A stretch of DNA of 64,000 nt, taken from positions 18,672 to 82,671 of the forward strand of contig CAIUCS010000033.1 of the NCBI GenBank assembly GCA_903897715.1, read 5' to 3'. This document shows, piece after piece, positions 63,341-64,000 of the stretch; the first letter of the stretch is position 1; each line of letters begins with the position of its first letter. The notes beneath the pieces were generated by a model. It ran no database searches. It had not been told where the DNA came from and was given only the letters and a program-made list of their open reading frames with translations. Origin of the DNA: an uncultured Synechococcales cyanobacterium. Its GTDB lineage: Bacteria; Cyanobacteriota; Cyanobacteriia; CAIUCS01. A program made the position numbers and the translations under genes.

Positions 63341-64000
63341 TTAGATGGATATCCATCGGGCAATAACCCAGTAACTCCCATCAATGAAATGGGTTAGCCC
63401 AATGAACAGGAATAACCAGTTAGCTATTTTGGTAATGGAAGAACCACGATTTAAAAAATAACGGGTATGCTTGACCAGACCCGTAAAAATACTGGAAATA
63501 AAAATAACAATGGTATATCCAATGGCAAAGAAAAGCATGGTGAGAGTACTTAGCCATGGCGAACCACTAGCGGCACCCACTGTCAAAACTGAAAATAAAA
63601 CCGGACTGGCACAAGGGGAACCAACTAAGGCAAATGTGACTCCAACGCCATAGGGTCGCAATAGTGCCAGACCAGTATGCAGTTTATGATTGATGACAGA
63701 ATGGTGGAATAGTGGAATAGCAAGGGTACCGGTTGGGATACGCCAATGGTTTATCCTTCCCATCACCATGCCTATAAAATTGGTTCCCATGGACATCACC
63801 ACTAATCCAACGGAAATTTGAAGAAACCCCCGATACTGAATGAATACGATGGAAGCAAAACCGGTCATGAGTCCTAACAAACTTAGAACGGTAATCACCC
63901 CGGTGACAAATGCGGTTGCCTTGAGGGTGGCATCCCAACGGGAATGGCTTGCCTGGGTGCCAATGTAGCTAATATTAATGGGGAGTAAGGTGAGAATACA
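63341..64000 (-). CDS. ccdA: CcdA-family thiol-disulfide/cytochrome c biogenesis protein, 5' end outside the window
   Basis: CcdA carries electrons across the membrane to reduce apocytochrome c or thioredoxin-like partners. The frame continues unbroken to base 64000 (read CILTLLPINISYIGTQ), so the gene begins outside the window. Visible features are four or five helices, the redox cysteine-bearing motif GSPCASPVLFS (about 95-105 counted from the GTG at 63898) and a cysteine in the N-terminal helix (CILTLLPI), consistent with the two active-site cysteines. It is truncated by the window edge only. The nearby 63341 end is a normal stop. Confidence 0.85.
   Translation of the reverse strand, partial: CILTLLPINISYIGTQASHSRWDATLKATAFVTGVITVLSLLGLMTGFASIVFIQYRGFLQISVGLVVMSMGTNFIGMVMGRINHWRIPTGTLAIPLFHHSVINHKLHTGLALLRPYGVGVTFALVGSPCASPVLFSVLTVGAASGSPWLSTLTMLFFAIGYTIVIFISSIFTGLVKHTRYFLNRGSSITKIANWLFLFIGLTHFIDGSYWVIARWISI

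Noticed and set aside
63341..63898. ccdA complete within the window with a GTG start at 63898
   Set aside because: The frame continues unbroken to the edge and encodes a typical CcdA N-terminal segment, so the start is outside.

Overview
The window is a piece of a cyanobacterial chromosome. The evidence is the frequent HIP1 octamer (GCGATCGC, roughly one every 2-3 kb, in many genes), genes restricted to cyanobacteria and plastids (psb29/thf1, nblS/hik33, ycf33, crr6, DUF2499, DUF3593, DUF2555, DUF3326, DUF3747), a CtaA-type copper ATPase and a DesC-type desaturase. Base composition is moderately AT-leaning. I cannot fix the genus from sequence alone. Most of the window is ordinary core genome with short operons, many strand switches and small intergenic gaps.

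Layout. 1-2.7 kb: a small conserved-looking protein, holA and psb29. 2.9-6.8 kb: a thiohistidine (ergothioneine) locus with an OvoA-like sulfoxide synthase, EgtD, and a PLP-dependent methionine-gamma-lyase-family protein upstream on the same strand. 7.3-10.2 kb: desC, a HAD hydrolase, tRNA-Gly(CCC), a stress-type membrane protein and 5-formyl-THF cyclo-ligase. 10.2-13.5 kb: a decayed TnpB, a GT4 glycosyltransferase and an MFS transporter. 13.9-18.5 kb: purD, then nblS overlapping recO. 19-22.7 kb: a circularly permuted ATP-grasp protein, crr6 and a ParA/ParB-like pair. 23-30.2 kb: rdgB, a GT39 membrane glycosyltransferase, the overlapping DUF2499-DUF3593 pair, DUF805 and another membrane protein, a DUF2555-like protein and coaBC. 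30.6-36.3 kb: an AT-rich sugar transferase-galE pair, a small protein plus DUF3326, a CPBP protease and a VWA protein. 36.4-43.3 kb: an RND pump, a DUF3747/SPOR protein and ctaA. 43.6-49.7 kb: a LpxB-related protein, HlyD, an orphan ExbB, and a bioB-bioY-lspA operon. 50.1-53.2 kb: a complete gltIJKL acidic amino-acid ABC operon. 53.4-64 kb: ycf33, dps, thrB, tldD, a methyltransferase, yraN, VOC and CPBP proteins, a TPR protein and a ccdA fragment running off the window.

Mobile DNA is all small and non-autonomous. One MITE family (four copies, 110-155 bp, CTGRTTGACTGACAAAA ends) shows 9-bp target duplications at three copies. A second family (two copies, about 170 bp, CAGGGCAACYGCACAC ends) has one copy next to a TnpB remnant. 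Two IS200/IS605 TnpB remnants are present. I saw no intact transposase, prophage, CRISPR array or rRNA.

The most interesting points are: the OvoA-derived ergothioneine locus with a candidate for the unassigned C-S lyase step; lspA, whose full-length frame has no ATG/GTG/TTG start but has a strong ribosome binding site in front of an ATC codon; the ParA/ParB-N-HhH pair without a DNA-binding HTH; the MITE family with clean 9-bp duplications; and the plastid-conserved DUF2499-DUF3593 overlap.
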